From Cristatella mucedo (Eukaryota > Bryozoa > Phylactolaemata > Cristatellidae), in the NCBI GenBank assembly GCA_009760855.2, contig WPIO01000038.1, positions 2,828,501 to 2,892,500 of the forward strand: 64,000 nt of DNA. The letters are read 5' to 3'. Made by a program: the position numbers and the translations under genes. A model generated the notes under the pieces. It did not search any database. It had not been told where the DNA came from and was given only the letters and a program-made list of their open reading frames with translations. This document shows positions 37,683-49,079 of the stretch, piece by piece (the first letter of the stretch is position 1; each line of letters starts with the position of its first letter).

Positions 37683-37845
37683 TAAATAAAGTCCCTTTCC
37701 ATAGCGCCCTAAGGGAACCTAATCTCTATTCAAGCTCTTCGCACATACCCCGGTCTCGAGCCCACGACCCTGGTCGTCGCATGCATTCACCCCCTTGACC
37801 GCGGTCGAGGTGAGCACCTTAACCGCTGGGCTAAACCAACGCGGC
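37683..37845 (-). repeat. SINE-2 copy
   Basis: ATAGCGCCCTAAGGGAACC, AATCTCTATTCAAGC, GTCTCGAGCCCACGACC, and a longer head with an extra TCGTCGCATGCATTCACCC insertion, as in the 35.1-kb copy. Confidence 0.8.
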
Positions 37846-38599
37846 AAGCGCTGGTGTTTGGCTTGACGCATCTTAAGCTCGCTCACTGCATATATATATA
37901 TTTCGCTTCCTCGCATATATGGCGCCTCCATTGAGGTTTCGTTGGCAACGGCTGTGAATGAGCTTAATTGCTAGTGGTTCTTTCTTCTAAAGTTATGCAT
38001 TGTTGTCTACGTTTCGTGTTCGCAGTCTTTGAGCTGGATGTACACTGGCGGATGTTTGAAGTCGATACAACCGATAAGTCGATGCTATTTCTCCAGTTTT
38101 AGTAGTAAGGGGCGGGGCCGGACCGGAGGATGGCGAGAAGGATGTGAGTCTCACGGGCCAAGTTCGACGAATTAGCCGGGCGGTCTTCTTCTTCTTGGCG
38201 GTACATCGGTTACGTCTGAAGCAGCCGGCCCATTAGGAGCACACTCAAAAAAAGGACGCGGATGCTTTTACAGTCGCGTTCGTTGCATGGGGAGACCAGT
38301 CTGCGGGACTGCAAGAGTTCGGAATTCAGGAGTTAATCGATACAGAAAGCTGCCTATAGAAGGATGGCATTGCGTGAAAAATTGCGGAAGCGAGTTCCAC
38401 AATTAAGCACCTGCAGAAAGAAAAGAAAAAATTCTGCATCCAACGAACTTCAAGCGTATGAATGTGTGTGTGTATGCGTGCGCGCCTGCGTGCGCGCCTG
38501 CGTGCGTGCCAAGTTCTCTTAGGCTGTCATGCAAGGGCAGAGGGGCTCGTCTAGAAGCGTCCAGAAGGTTCCCGCTCGTCATTCTTGACGTGCGGGAGG

Positions 38600-38765
38600 C
38601 ATGATGGCACACTAGGTAAGGCGGTTGCTTTCACGACCTCGGTCCCGAGGTCGTGGGTTCGATTCCTGCGGTGGGCGATCCTTTATTGCCACCGCAAGCG
38701 GTGGTGATAGCCGTAAAGGCTCTTCTGTCGCTATACAAAAAGAGGCTGTTTAAGCAGCTAGGATT
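38600..38765 (+). repeat. SINE-1, best-kept copy
   Basis: TAGGTAAGGCGGTTGC, then the perfect inverted repeat CACGACCTCGG / CCGAGGTCGTG (38633-38656), the B box GGTTCGATTCC, GCGATCCTTTATTGCC, the palindrome CCACCGCAAGCGGTGG and the tail GCTATACAAAAAGAGGCTG. Confidence 0.85.
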
Positions 38766-38829
38766 AGCATATGTTTGCGAGCGAGTGTGCACATCGTGTA
38801 CGCGGGTCGCTAAATTGCGTGCATAGACT

Positions 38830-40750
38830 TGCCTGACTAAAGTCGCGTGATCGACACACATATCGCTGACGTGTCGCTGCCTGCCGCTACCTTTTCGACA
38901 GCCTTCCGCCGTCGAATCCGCCGCGGCCGCCCCGCCCCCTCCCTTCCGAGCGACTGTAGCGGTTCGGAGGTAGAGTTGCGAGTTGCCGCAGCGCAGCGCT
39001 TGCTCAGCACAGCGCGACAGAACATTTATTGAGACACTAACAGCAATAAGGTAAACCGCCGCAACGGCAGGCCGAGCAAAGTCAAGGTTGAAGCCTTTAG
39101 AAGCCAGAGATCCTCTCGCGGCCAGTGCGGCTGCGCGCTCGGCGGCCGCAGCGAGCCGACCGGAAGACGGCTTCAACGCAGCCGCCTTTCGGTCGGATAG
39201 GGTGAGCAGCGGACTGCAGGTGACTGTGGAAAAATGTCGCGCGGTGCGCCAGCGATTGGCTGCAGCGTTGCATCGCCGCGACTCTCTCACTCGCTTACTC
39301 TCGCGGCTGCAGACGACGTGGGCGGCGGACGTCACCGCGCGTGCATCGGCGCCGCGCGCTCGGCTCGCCGCGCGCTAGGCAAGCCGCCACGCCACAATCG
39401 CTACCGCGGGTCCGTGCCAATGACTCCGCTAGATTTGGCGGCTGCGGCGGCGGAGGTGGGAGAGGAGGACGAAGCCCCGTCGGCTCTTCTCGCCTGCACC
39501 ATTCTCAGCAGCTCGTCTGAAACGGCGAGTCGTCGGATGTCGCGCGCGAGACGAGCGAGCGACGCGCTTCGCGGCGGCAGCTGCTGGCTTGCTGTGCTCC
39601 GAGAGCTCTGCGCCGGCTCGCGCGCGACTCCTCCGCGAGGGAGCGGTCGGAGACGGTGGCGCTATCTGGCGTCAGAGCTGCAGTCGGTCGATCGGAAGCG
39701 TTCTAGCCTACCTAATTCAGCGCCCTGCTAATTCGGTTGCCGCCCGCGGCGCTCGGCGAGGGCGGTGCCGCTATTGTATCGACGGTCGGTTTGAGAGAAT
39801 TCCGCAGGGACTTCCTCGTCGCGCGGGCGGCGTTTCGCTATCGGTTACGCCGCCCGCACCGACCGCTGTTCCGTTGAGAGGGCGGAAGTGACCGGGCACA
39901 CGACGGCTCTCTCTCTCCCTCGCGGCGGATGCTCGCCGCTAAAACGCTGGCTGCACAAGGTAGCTCGCCCCCTTCAGACAAGCCGCAGGCGCCGCCGAGC
40001 CACCCAGCGCTCATTACCTTGCGCCCGACGCCGGCCGGGCGGCTCCTGACGGTAGCTGTCACGTCGCGTAACCACGCCGGTTTGGGACTCAAGTAGCTCG
40101 CGGCGTTCCTCCCCGGGTGCGCCACCGCCTGCCGCCGGCCCTTTAGAGGGCGAGGAGCGCGCGACTGGCCACTTCCGGTACGGTTTGAGCTGCGTACGGC
40201 GCGCGCTACGGCGGCGGCGGCTGCCGTTTCGGCGTCGTCGCAGAGCGGCAGCAGCCGCGCGCGGCACTCTCGCAGGAGCTCGGCGTGCGGCCAGTTGGAG
40301 TCCCTCGACGTCGGAGCTGTCCCCCGACGACGACCGCGCGCGCCGGTCGCTCGTCGGCGAGTTCGCCGGCGGCGGCCGCGCTCGGGGGTTCGCTTCGAAA
40401 TAACCGGGTTACCCAGATGCGACGCAGAGAGGCGGCGGAGGCGGCGCTTCGAGAGAAGCGCGTGTCGAGGCCACCGCGACGCGTGCGGAAGATTCACCCT
40501 CCTGTCCCCGAGGCGACAGCGACCCGCGCCTCTCGGGGACATGAGGCCGAGGGGGTCTTTCTGCTGCGGAGCGTTACGCGCTCGGCGTTCGACTTACCGC
40601 CGATCGGCGGCGGGCCGACGCAGCTGCTCCGCATGCGGACTCCGCGCGCCTCGACTGCGGCGACGCAGTGCGAGATGCAGGGCAGCGCCATCGTAGCCGT
40701 CTCGCTTCGCCTGCGTCTGCGGAATGTTTGAGTCGGATTTCGTTTTCGAA
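38830..40750. promoter_or_regulatory. CpG island
   Basis: About 1.9 kb of very CpG-rich DNA with long open frames on all strands, none with protein-like composition. It ends abruptly at the (CT)n tract. Confidence 0.55.
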
Positions 40751-40799
40751 CGCGGGGCTTCTTGCATTGCTTCTTCCGCGGCTATATCGTTCCTTCTCG

Positions 40800-41123
40800 T
40801 TCAACTCTCTCTTTTCCTCCCTCTCTCCCTCTTTTTCTCTGTCGCCCTCTCCTCTCTCTCTCTCTCTTTTCCTCTCTCTCTCTCCCGCTCTCTCTCTCCC
40901 GCTCTCTCTCCTCTCTCTCTCCCGCTCTCTCTCTCTCTCTCTCTCTCTATCCCGCTCTCTCTCTCTCCCGCTCTCCCTCTCTCTCTCTCTCTCTCCCTCT
41001 CTCTCTCTCCCGCTCTCTCTCTCTCTCTCCCGCTCTCTCTCTCCCGCTCTTTCTCTCCCATTCTCTCTCTCTTTCCCCGTTGCTCTCTCCTCTCTCTCTC
41101 CCGCTCTCTCTCTCCTCTCTCTA

Positions 41124-41155
<32 letters not shown>

Positions 41156-41240
41156 CCGCTCTCTCTCTCTCTTCTCTCTCTCTCGCTTTCTCTTTCCCCC
41201 TCGCTCTCTCCTCTCTCTCTCTCTCTCTCTCAATCTTCGT
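40800..41240. repeat. (CT)n tract with CTCCCG interruptions
   Basis: About 430 bp of pyrimidine-only plus strand made of CT repeats, with a recurring CTCTCCCGCTCT unit. Confidence 0.95.
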
Positions 41241-41261
41241 CTCTCCAACCTGTCTCTTTCT

Positions 41262-41465
41262 CTTAAAATAAAACAAATATTAGCTGATTTGCCTATTTTG
41301 CATAGCAAAGAAGACCCTCTACGGCCATCACCACCGCTAGCAGTGGCAATAAAGGACGGCCCACTTTAGGATTCGACCCCATGACCTCAGGATTCGACCC
41401 CACGACCTTGCGATCGAGGTCGTGAAAAGCAAGCGCCTTACCTACTGTGCCACATCACGCCTCAC
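41262..41465 (-). repeat. SINE-1 with internal duplication
   Basis: Head region contains AGGATTCGACCCCATGACCTC and AGGATTCGACCCCACGACCTT in tandem (B-box duplication), then the usual body and tail. Confidence 0.8.
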
Positions 41466-42400
41466 CTAGTTACTCTTTTGCTTCTACACTTTCTTTCCTC
41501 CGTCATTATCTCTGCCACTATCTTCCATCTTTCCCTGTCGGCGTCTCTCTCTCTTTCTCCTCCTCCCGCGGTCTGAATGTTTCCCTCGTTCTCCGTGTCC
41601 TCCTCCATCCGGTCTCGCTGCTTATCCTCTCTTTATCCTCTCTCTATTCTAAGAACGTTCGCGGACGTACTTTTTGAGCTTTCTCCTGGTTCACCTGTTT
41701 ACATTTTATTTCCATGGATATTTTTTAATTTCTATAATCCGACAATTTCTTACCTTTATTTCGTTTCTATATTCAATCCATTCACACACCCGATAATCAA
41801 ATAGCTCCTCTATCGCACGGTCGCATTCTTTGCGTTAGTGTCGCGAGCGCTTTTTCATCACAAAACTGATTAATTGGGATCACTGTAAAGCGATTGTTTT
41901 TTCTTATTTTTCCAGCATCGTTGACTCTTTAACTTGCCATAATGCGCTCCACTCGTTCGTTTTCTTCTCTTGTTACGCCTCTGCACAATGCCTCGTCGCT
42001 AGGTTCCCTCGCTCTATCTCTCTTCGTCTCGCTTTAGACTTGCATTTCCGATTCCACCATGGCGGCTGCGACGTGCCGCCCCAATCTCGCAGCACCGTCA
42101 TTCCTTGCACAACCCCCCGACAGTGCTTTCTTCTCTCGTGCAAAAATATAATTGACCATTTGGTTCTTGTGCGGCAGCGCTCTCGTCATTGCGTCTCGCC
42201 TACGTCGTCGCGGTGGCTGCGTTTCCGGTTCACAGCTTCATGTCCTGCTTTAGTGCGCCACCCTATTCCGCTGTGTCATTGCGGCCACCGATGATGCTGT
42301 GGACTGATGAGCGTAGCCGCCCCGCCCCAGTCGGCGGACGTCCGTCCGTGCGGTGGAACCGCATGAACGTCGGCCGACTGTGCCTTCTCCCGCAGACATC
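41466..42400. other. Intergenic, pyrimidine-rich plus strand
   Basis: Mixed CT-rich and AT-rich DNA. No gene or repeat recognised. Confidence 0.4.
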
Positions 42401-42404
42401 AATC

Positions 42405-42550
42405 CGCTGCTTTGGTCCAGCGGTCAAGGTGCTCGCACCGACCAAGGTGTGACTGAGGTCATGGGCTCGAGACCCGAGGCATATGTGAAGCGCCTGAATG
42501 GAGACTACGTTCTCCTAGGGCGCGATGCAAATGAATAAATATTATATATT
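42405..42550 (+). repeat. SINE-2 copy, the only one on the plus strand
   Basis: GGTCCAGCGGTCAAGGTGCTCGC (A-box region), GGGCTCGAGACCC (B-box region), AGGCATATGTGAAGCGCCTG, CCTAGGGCGCGATGCAAATG and an AT-rich end. Confidence 0.85.
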
Positions 42551-43259
42551 TTTTAGAACTCCCTTTAAAGTGCCCGCCGGACAAGGGCCAATCTAGCGAA
42601 ATACACACGCGCTTGGTGGGAGCGCACTAGGTCGATTCCGCATGAACTACTCAATCGTTTTCGTCTCACGACGATGTGAGCACTTCACATTGCGCTCGAT
42701 TGATACACAGCATGGGAACAAGTACCACCGCCGCCGACGACGACGGATCGCCTCGCGCATGGCGCGCTCGCGTTCGTGTGCAGTTCCCTTCGTCTGTGCC
42801 AGGCGAAGGCGGGAGTGGACGGACGCTACGCTCGCGGTAGCGTCGCTCCGAGGCGCTCGGACGCTAGGAGCGGCGGCGCGAAGTCTTCCGCCAGCAGCAG
42901 CCGACGGGCGCCTCACCTCTCAGATGGCGTGCCGCCGCAGCGGCGCCCAGGCCAGCGCTGGCGGCGGCGCTGGCAGCGGCCGCGTTTTGGCCGCCCTTCT
43001 CCGACTCTCTGCAACGGCGCAGGCAGGGTCACAGCGATCGCCTCCTGCGGAGGCGAGTTCGCGCGCACGTGAACGCGCTTCCCGTGCGCATTGCGTGCAC
43101 CCGTCGCCGGGTGTATGCACATATGCGCACGTGCATGCACACACTTCGCTACAGTGCAGGTACGTGCATGCATACATATTTAGGCAGTACCTAGATATAT
43201 AGGCAGTACGCATTTGGTTTACGTTCACGGAGTGCGCGCGCACACGCATACGCACACGC

Positions 43260-43295
<36 letters not shown>

Positions 43296-43414
43296 GCGCG
43301 CGCATAAAAACGCACGCACGCACGCATTCGCGTCTATGGCATTTATTTTAAAAAGCGCCGTCCTCTCCAACTTTTTCGCGCGCTCGCACGCACGGAAACG
43401 CTCCGCTCGATTCT

Positions 43415-43512
<98 letters not shown>

Positions 43513-43520
43513 CTGTGGCG
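43260..43520. repeat. (CA/CG)n and (GA)n microsatellites
   Basis: (AC)n with CG interruptions at 43245-43325, and about 95 bp of pure GA at 43417-43511. Confidence 0.95.
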
Positions 43521-43542
43521 CGTCTTCGCGCGTGCGCACGTG

Positions 43543-43862
43543 ATACCCGAAGGTTTCCTCTAGCGAGGCGGCGGCCGAGCGACTGGCGGCGGGGGCGGCG
43601 TCTCCTCGGCCGCCGTCAACTCTTTTTCCAAATCCGTGGAAGTAGCCGGCCGGATAGGCGGCGGCTCGCTTCGGGTAGCGGTTGAGGAAGTAGTTGTTGA
43701 TGGTGCGTGACGGCATCGGGCCACTTTTGAAGGATCTCGGCTGCGATTGCGGCGGCTCCTTTGCAGTTTGAGCGTCGTCGGACTGCGAGCAAGCGACAGC
43801 GACCGTCGCTGCGGCGGCGACGACGATGACGACGCGCAAGAGCGACAGTCGCTCGTCGTTCC
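43543..43862 (-). CDS. Putative neuropeptide precursor exon (partial)
   Basis: The minus-strand frame first reads a hydrophobic run ([20 protein letters not shown]) like a signal-peptide core, then a Ser/Pro spacer, then [30 protein letters not shown]. The Gly before a dibasic site is the amidation signal, so processing would give [12 protein letters not shown]-amide (43665-43630). Codons in [13 protein letters not shown] and the peptide end mostly in C, as expected for real coding in a GC-rich gene. No ATG precedes in frame. A TAG acceptor at 43863-43865 suggests that the start is on an upstream exon. The frame otherwise runs into (GA)n, so a donor such as GGTATCAC at about 43,543 is likely. 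Family not recognised. The C-terminal HGF-amide recalls allatotropin-type peptides of some spiralians, but the N-terminus does not fit. Confidence 0.45.
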
Positions 43863-46019
43863 CTACAACGCGAGTAAGCGATCGAGACGAAGGGAGCGAG
43901 TTGCGACAAGCGGACAACGACGACGACAAGGGAGGGTGGGGCGCGGGTGCGGCGCGCTTGGCGCCACCCAGAGAAGTTCGCTGAGGATCCAAGCGGCGAC
44001 ATCGTCGCTCGCGTCAGAGCCGCCATCGCTGGTTGCGGATCGCTGGCAGCTCGCGACGCGCTTGAAGCTAGTGGCTACGACCGCGCGGACGACTGCAACA
44101 GCAGTGCTCGACGTCCACTGCGCGCTCTGCTACAGCAGCCGAGCGCGCAGCGGACGCGTCGGAAACTCACCTCGGCTCTCTCGGATGCAGCGTGCACACG
44201 TTCTCTAGGAGAAGGGAGAACGTCGTCAACTCTGGGTCATCCCCTCGCGCGGGCTCGCTGTGAGCTTTAGGCGGGCGGGCGGGCTCGCTGTGAGCTTTAG
44301 GCGGGCGGGCGGGCGGCATTCGGCAGCCGCGAGCGACCCGACGTACGTAGGGCCTCATTCGCTCGCTCGGCCGCTTCTCTCTCCGCCTCTCCTCCTCCTC
44401 CTCCTCCTCCGCGCGCGCCCTTACTCGTCAGCTCTAGCCAGGCCGTGTCTCTCTCAGACTCGTTCGCGAACCTCGCCTGCCACGCAATCGCGCCAGCGGC
44501 GCCAGTCGCCACACCGAAGGGTTTAGGGGTTAGGGGGGGTCACCGAACTGCCCGGCTCTCGCGCCGCAGCAGTAAGCGGTAAGCGGACATTTGCCGCAAA
44601 TACGCCGCCGGAAGTGCTCGCCTGCTGCTCCGGCTCCAGCAGCCATTTGCCTGCGCAGCGAGCTAAAATTATCGCAGAGAGAGTACAACCGCAGCAGCAG
44701 CAGGCTTCTAGCGACGCAGCCTCGTGCAAGCGTTCTAGGCAGGTAAGAAAAATCCGCTCCCAAAGAAAGAACTTCCGCAGTTCGACAGGCGTCACCAGAG
44801 TTCATTAGCGCGTCAGAAGACCGCACTCGTACATACACGACTGAAATTGATTACTGAGATGCAAGTCTAATATGTACACGTATTTAAAACACTGACGTCA
44901 AATGTCCTACCACAATACTGTAGCCGCAGACCTCACTAGTGACGATGAACGGTTAAGGCGAATGAACGAAAGTGTAGCGAGTTTCCGAGCTCTCCCCCGC
45001 CCCCTGAGCGAAGCGCTGCCGCGAACGCCCAACGGCGCCCAGCCGCGCCGCGCCGCGCCATTGGGCCCCGCTTTAACCAACGAATACGGCTTCCGCGGCA
45101 AAGTAGCTCCCCGACTTCGCCGTGCACGCGCCGCGCGCGCGCGGCCGCGGCTGACGGCGGGCTGACAGGCGGATTACTTCGACGCCATGCAATCATGGCG
45201 GCCGCAAATTGTACAGTCGGCAGAATGTGGACAGTAGCATCCCCAACGTTTAATTGCCGATACCGTAGCAATAAAAAAGACAGCAGCCATAATGTACCTG
45301 CGCAAATAGAAACCGCGAGGTCTCGGCGAGAGCGCAGCGTGAATAAACGAAGGCGCAGCGTCGCAGGGCGGGCTTACGAGCGAGCGTGGATCGAGGTCAG
45401 GGTGACGCCCCGCTAGCGAGGTCAGGGTGACGCCCCGCTAGCGAGGTCGGCGTAGGGCCGCGGCCGAACTCCGCAGTTCAGCGGTGAGCGCGCACCGCTC
45501 GCCTCGGCTCCGCCGCGACGTCCGGACGATGAATGGGATCGCTTCAAGAGTCCTGCATCGCCGCGTACTCCCAGAATGCTCGGCGAATCGCACCGAGTTT
45601 TCGCAGCGACGGTAGAATGAGGGCGAGAGGACGAGGAGAGTTCGCTCGAAGGCGTGTGCCGGAACTGCCGGAGCGACGAGTTAGCGCGGGGGCGCGCGCG
45701 CGCAAAACGTGTTTCGCTAAGGAAAATGCGAAGCGCCTGGGCATGGGCGCTACCAGCTCCGGCCGAGCTTAGCGTCGGACGTCGTCAGTGCGCGAGCTGC
45801 GAGAGTAGACGGTCGCAAGTAAGAAGGAAGGAAGGAAGGAAAGAAGGAAGGAAGGAGGGTACAACTTAAGGGAGAAGTCCTAGCGCAAGCCGACGAGTCG
45901 GTGAACCGGTTTTTACTCAACGAGGTAAGGCACAAGCAATCCAAAGTTTTGATGGCGCTGGAAGGACGTCCGTAAACGGTACGCGCCATCAGTATCCGCC
46001 GGTGGAGAGTAAAGAAGGC

Positions 46020-46330
46020 GAGGGAAGAGGGGAGCAGAGGGGGACTCGAGGACAGGAAAAGAGAGGAGAGGAGAGAAGATGAGAAGGGAGGAGAGAAGAT
46101 GAGAGGGGAAGAGAGAAGAGGAGAGGAGAGAAGATGATGGTTGCGAAGAGGAGAAAGCAGGAGCACAGTGAAAGGGTGCGGCGAGGTGAGGAGCGGGCAG
46201 CGAAAAAGGGAGAGGAAAAGAGGAAAGAGCGCAGAAAAAAAGAGCAAGTAAATGCAAGAAACGAGCATGGCAGCGAAGTGAAGTGGTGAAAGAGGGGAGA
46301 GAGGAGGAAAAGGGAAAACGTGGAACGGAA
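46020..46330. repeat. Purine-rich tract
   Basis: About 300 bp with plus strand almost all A/G (GAGGAGAGGAGAGAAGATGAG units), preceded by (GAAG)n at 45823-45860. Confidence 0.85.
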
Positions 46331-46930
46331 AAGCGAAACGAATCGGCGGCGGTGCCGGGAGGGAGCTTCCCTAGAGAAGGAGGACACGCGATGCTCGAGG
46401 GCATGGGCGCGCGGTGCTTACGGTGCAGCATTGTCGATAGAAGGAGTCCTTCAAGTCACAGGCCAAACCAGGAGCTCGGCGGCGGCGGCGGCGGCGGCGG
46501 CGAGCGCGGCCGCGCGAAGTTCGCGTCGGACCGACGGCTGCACTCCGCGAGATCGCTCCGCTAGAGCGTTCGGCGATAGCGAGGCCGACCTGGAGCGCAG
46601 CGCGGCACGAGTGTGCGCAGGGAGCGGCGATTCAGCGGCCGCTGGCACTCGGGTTTTAGATACCTGCACAGTAACGGAAAATCGATGGGCGGACCCTTCA
46701 GAGAGCGCGGCGGCCGCCGCCGCCGGAAGAGAAGGCGGACCTTAGCACGCTAATCGCCGCTTCAGAGTCTAAATAAGTCCGGCTTTGACGCGCTTCGGCC
46801 GGCGCGCTCGAAAAAAAATAGCGCACCGGCGACTCGTCTAGCGACGCTTCGCTTCGCGCGCGCGCGAAGCGACGTGGCGGCGCTTCTGCACCTGGCGCCG
46901 GGCCGCGCGGCCGTCGGGCCGGGGCAGAGA

Positions 46931-46995
<65 letters not shown>

Positions 46996-46999
46996 TGCC

Positions 47000-47030
<31 letters not shown>

Positions 47031-47032
47031 TG
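46931..47032. repeat. (GCC)n trinucleotide tract
   Basis: About 33 GCC triplets, pure for more than 60 bp and with single GCT and ACC interruptions near the right end, inside the CpG-rich domain. Confidence 0.95.
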
Positions 47033-47879
47033 GCCGATGGTGACCGGTGCGGAAATTCAAATCGACGTTCGCGGGCGGCGTCGACTCGGGGCGATTTCCT
47101 GCGGCCGGCAATCGCACCGCGCCAGACGGCGTGTGCTGCGCCTGCGGTCGAGTGACGTCAGCTTCGCGCACCTGGCGGCGGCGGCTGCGCCGCGGTGCGC
47201 TGGTACTACCATGCGGCGTATCGCGCGAAGACGCCGCCGACCGCTCGATTCGCCGCTTTAGGGGAAGGAAGAGCGGCGAAAGGGAGAGCGGCGGTGGCGG
47301 TGCGCGGCGCGTCGCGACTGGCGGCGGTGGCGGCGGCGAGCTTCGACCTACGCAACTTTAGTCATAACGGGCATGCACGCGGTGTTCTCGCATCCCGCAG
47401 CAGTCGCCGCTACGCCGCACATCGTCGTCAGATCGCTAGAAAACCCTACGACGAACGAATCGACGCTAGTAGCGCAAGGCGGCGGCGAGATCGATGGCTC
47501 GGAGCTCTGCGGGAGGCGTAGCGCGCTGCGGCGCTGCCAATCTCTCAGCGCTCGCAATTACGCGTTGCATTAAAGAAGGCGAGAAGAGCGCGCTCCGAAA
47601 CGTCGAGAGCGGCTGCGGCGGCGGCGGCGACGGCGGCGACGCTCCAGCGACCTGCGTGTCTGCCCCTGCAAGCGGGTCGAGCTGACCTCGAATCTCCAAG
47701 GCCGCTCCCGGCCGGCGGCCACGAGCAGAAAATGTATATCCCCCCCCCGCCGCCGCGCCGCCGTTTGTATTGACGCTGGCGGTCGAACGTTAGTCACATC
47801 CACCTAGGCTCGCAGCATCTTTACATCGTTTGTGATAGCGGTTCTCGCAGAGGGGACATTCGACCATGCTTCCTCTACA

Positions 47880-47965
47880 GCAATGCAGGCATATTGCCTA
47901 GAAAGAGATTAAGTCCTCCGAGGGCATCAAACAAATGTTTTAATATTATTATTATTTCTATTGCT
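47880..47965 (+). mobile_element. LINE-B terminal fragment
   Basis: ATTGCCTAGAAAGAGATTAAG, CCTCCGAGGGC and an (ATT)n end: only the last 80 bp of the element. Confidence 0.6.
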
Positions 47966-48699
47966 ATTATTCTCCGTCGCAATCCTGCTCGTGTCGCATT
48001 ATTTTCCCCGATCGACCCCTCCCCCTGCGACGCGAAAGTTTGTTTGACTGCTTCCGCTTCTTATTCGCACACGCACGGGTTGGCGGGAAGGAGTCGGCGG
48101 CTGAGAGCGGAGAGCGGTGCCAAAACGAAAAGGAAATCGTCGGCTGCGCGAGCGCCGGTAGGAGCGCTAGTAGGAGCGGCGCGCACGAGGCCAGCAGGCA
48201 GAGTGTCGTCTGCAACGCACGCGCGCGCGACGTGGCTTGGCCGCGCCTCATCGGTAGCACCGCGCGAAAGGACGCCCGGATGCTGCCGAGCGAAGGGTGC
48301 GACCGCCAACGTCCTCAGGAGCTTTGAGCCCGAGCCGCCGACGTCCGTCGTCGACTGCCTCTTCAGGCTCGGTCCCAAGGTCGGTCTCGGTGAGCGGCAG
48401 TCGAGGTGAGCGAGTACGGGATAGCGACGCGGCGGAGCAGCCGACGTGATGGCGGGCCGCGCGCACCGCCTACTCGACGGGTTTCCCTCGGCAATGCTTC
48501 CAATTGGCTGAACCCAAATTACCAATCTCTAGCCTCTTTCACCTCACGCTGCGAGATAGTTCTCCGCCGGGTCGTTTCACCTTAATGGCGGTCGGTCGGT
48601 CGAGTGCCGCAGCGACGCCCTCGGAAGCGCCGGAAGTGGGGCGCGGGGAGGGGGCGTGGGGAGGGGGCGTGGGCCCTGCCGCTCTAACGGGCGACCGCT

Positions 48700-48702
<3 letters not shown>

Positions 48703-48737
<35 letters not shown>

Positions 48738-48884
48738 ACCTTCTTTCTCTCTCTCTCTCTCTCTCACACCCTCTCTCTGTCTCTCACCCTCTTTCTCTCT
48801 CTCTCTCTCCCACCCTCTCTCTCCCATCCTATCTCTGATCGTCTCTCTCACCATCTCTCTGGTCGTCTCTCTCACCCCTCTCTC

Positions 48885-48927
<43 letters not shown>

Positions 48928-49075
48928 TTCTCTCTGCCTCTCACCCTCTTTATCTCTCTCTCTCTCTCTCTCATCATCTCTCCAATCCACTCTCTCTCTC
49001 TCTCATCCTCTCTCTCTCTCCTCCTCTCTGTTTCTCTGTGTGTCTGTCTGTCTGTCCCTCTCACTCCCTCTCCCT
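48703..49075. repeat. (CT)n / CTCTCACC tract
   Basis: About 370 bp of CT repeat broken by CACC and CATC units. Confidence 0.95.
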
Positions 49076-49079
49076 CCCT

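Larger units (their letters stand above)
42600..48680. promoter_or_regulatory. Broad CpG-rich domain
   Basis: Six kilobases of CpG-dense DNA with triplet tracts, purine tracts and short tandem duplications (44263-44315; 45395-45445, unit GAGGTCAGGGTGACGCCCC...). The only protein-like reading I found is the neuropeptide-like exon at 43.5-43.9 kb. Such broad islands often lie over regulated developmental or neural genes. Confidence 0.45.

Noticed and set aside
46698-47171. Poly-Ala and poly-Arg frames
   Set aside because: They are readings of the (GCC)n tract; all frames are open through it.
38600-48700. Many 60-250-codon frames in the CpG-rich zone
   Set aside because: High GC makes stops rare; amino-acid composition is Arg/Ala/Ser-rich in all frames and no motif is seen, except in the 43.5-43.9 kb exon.
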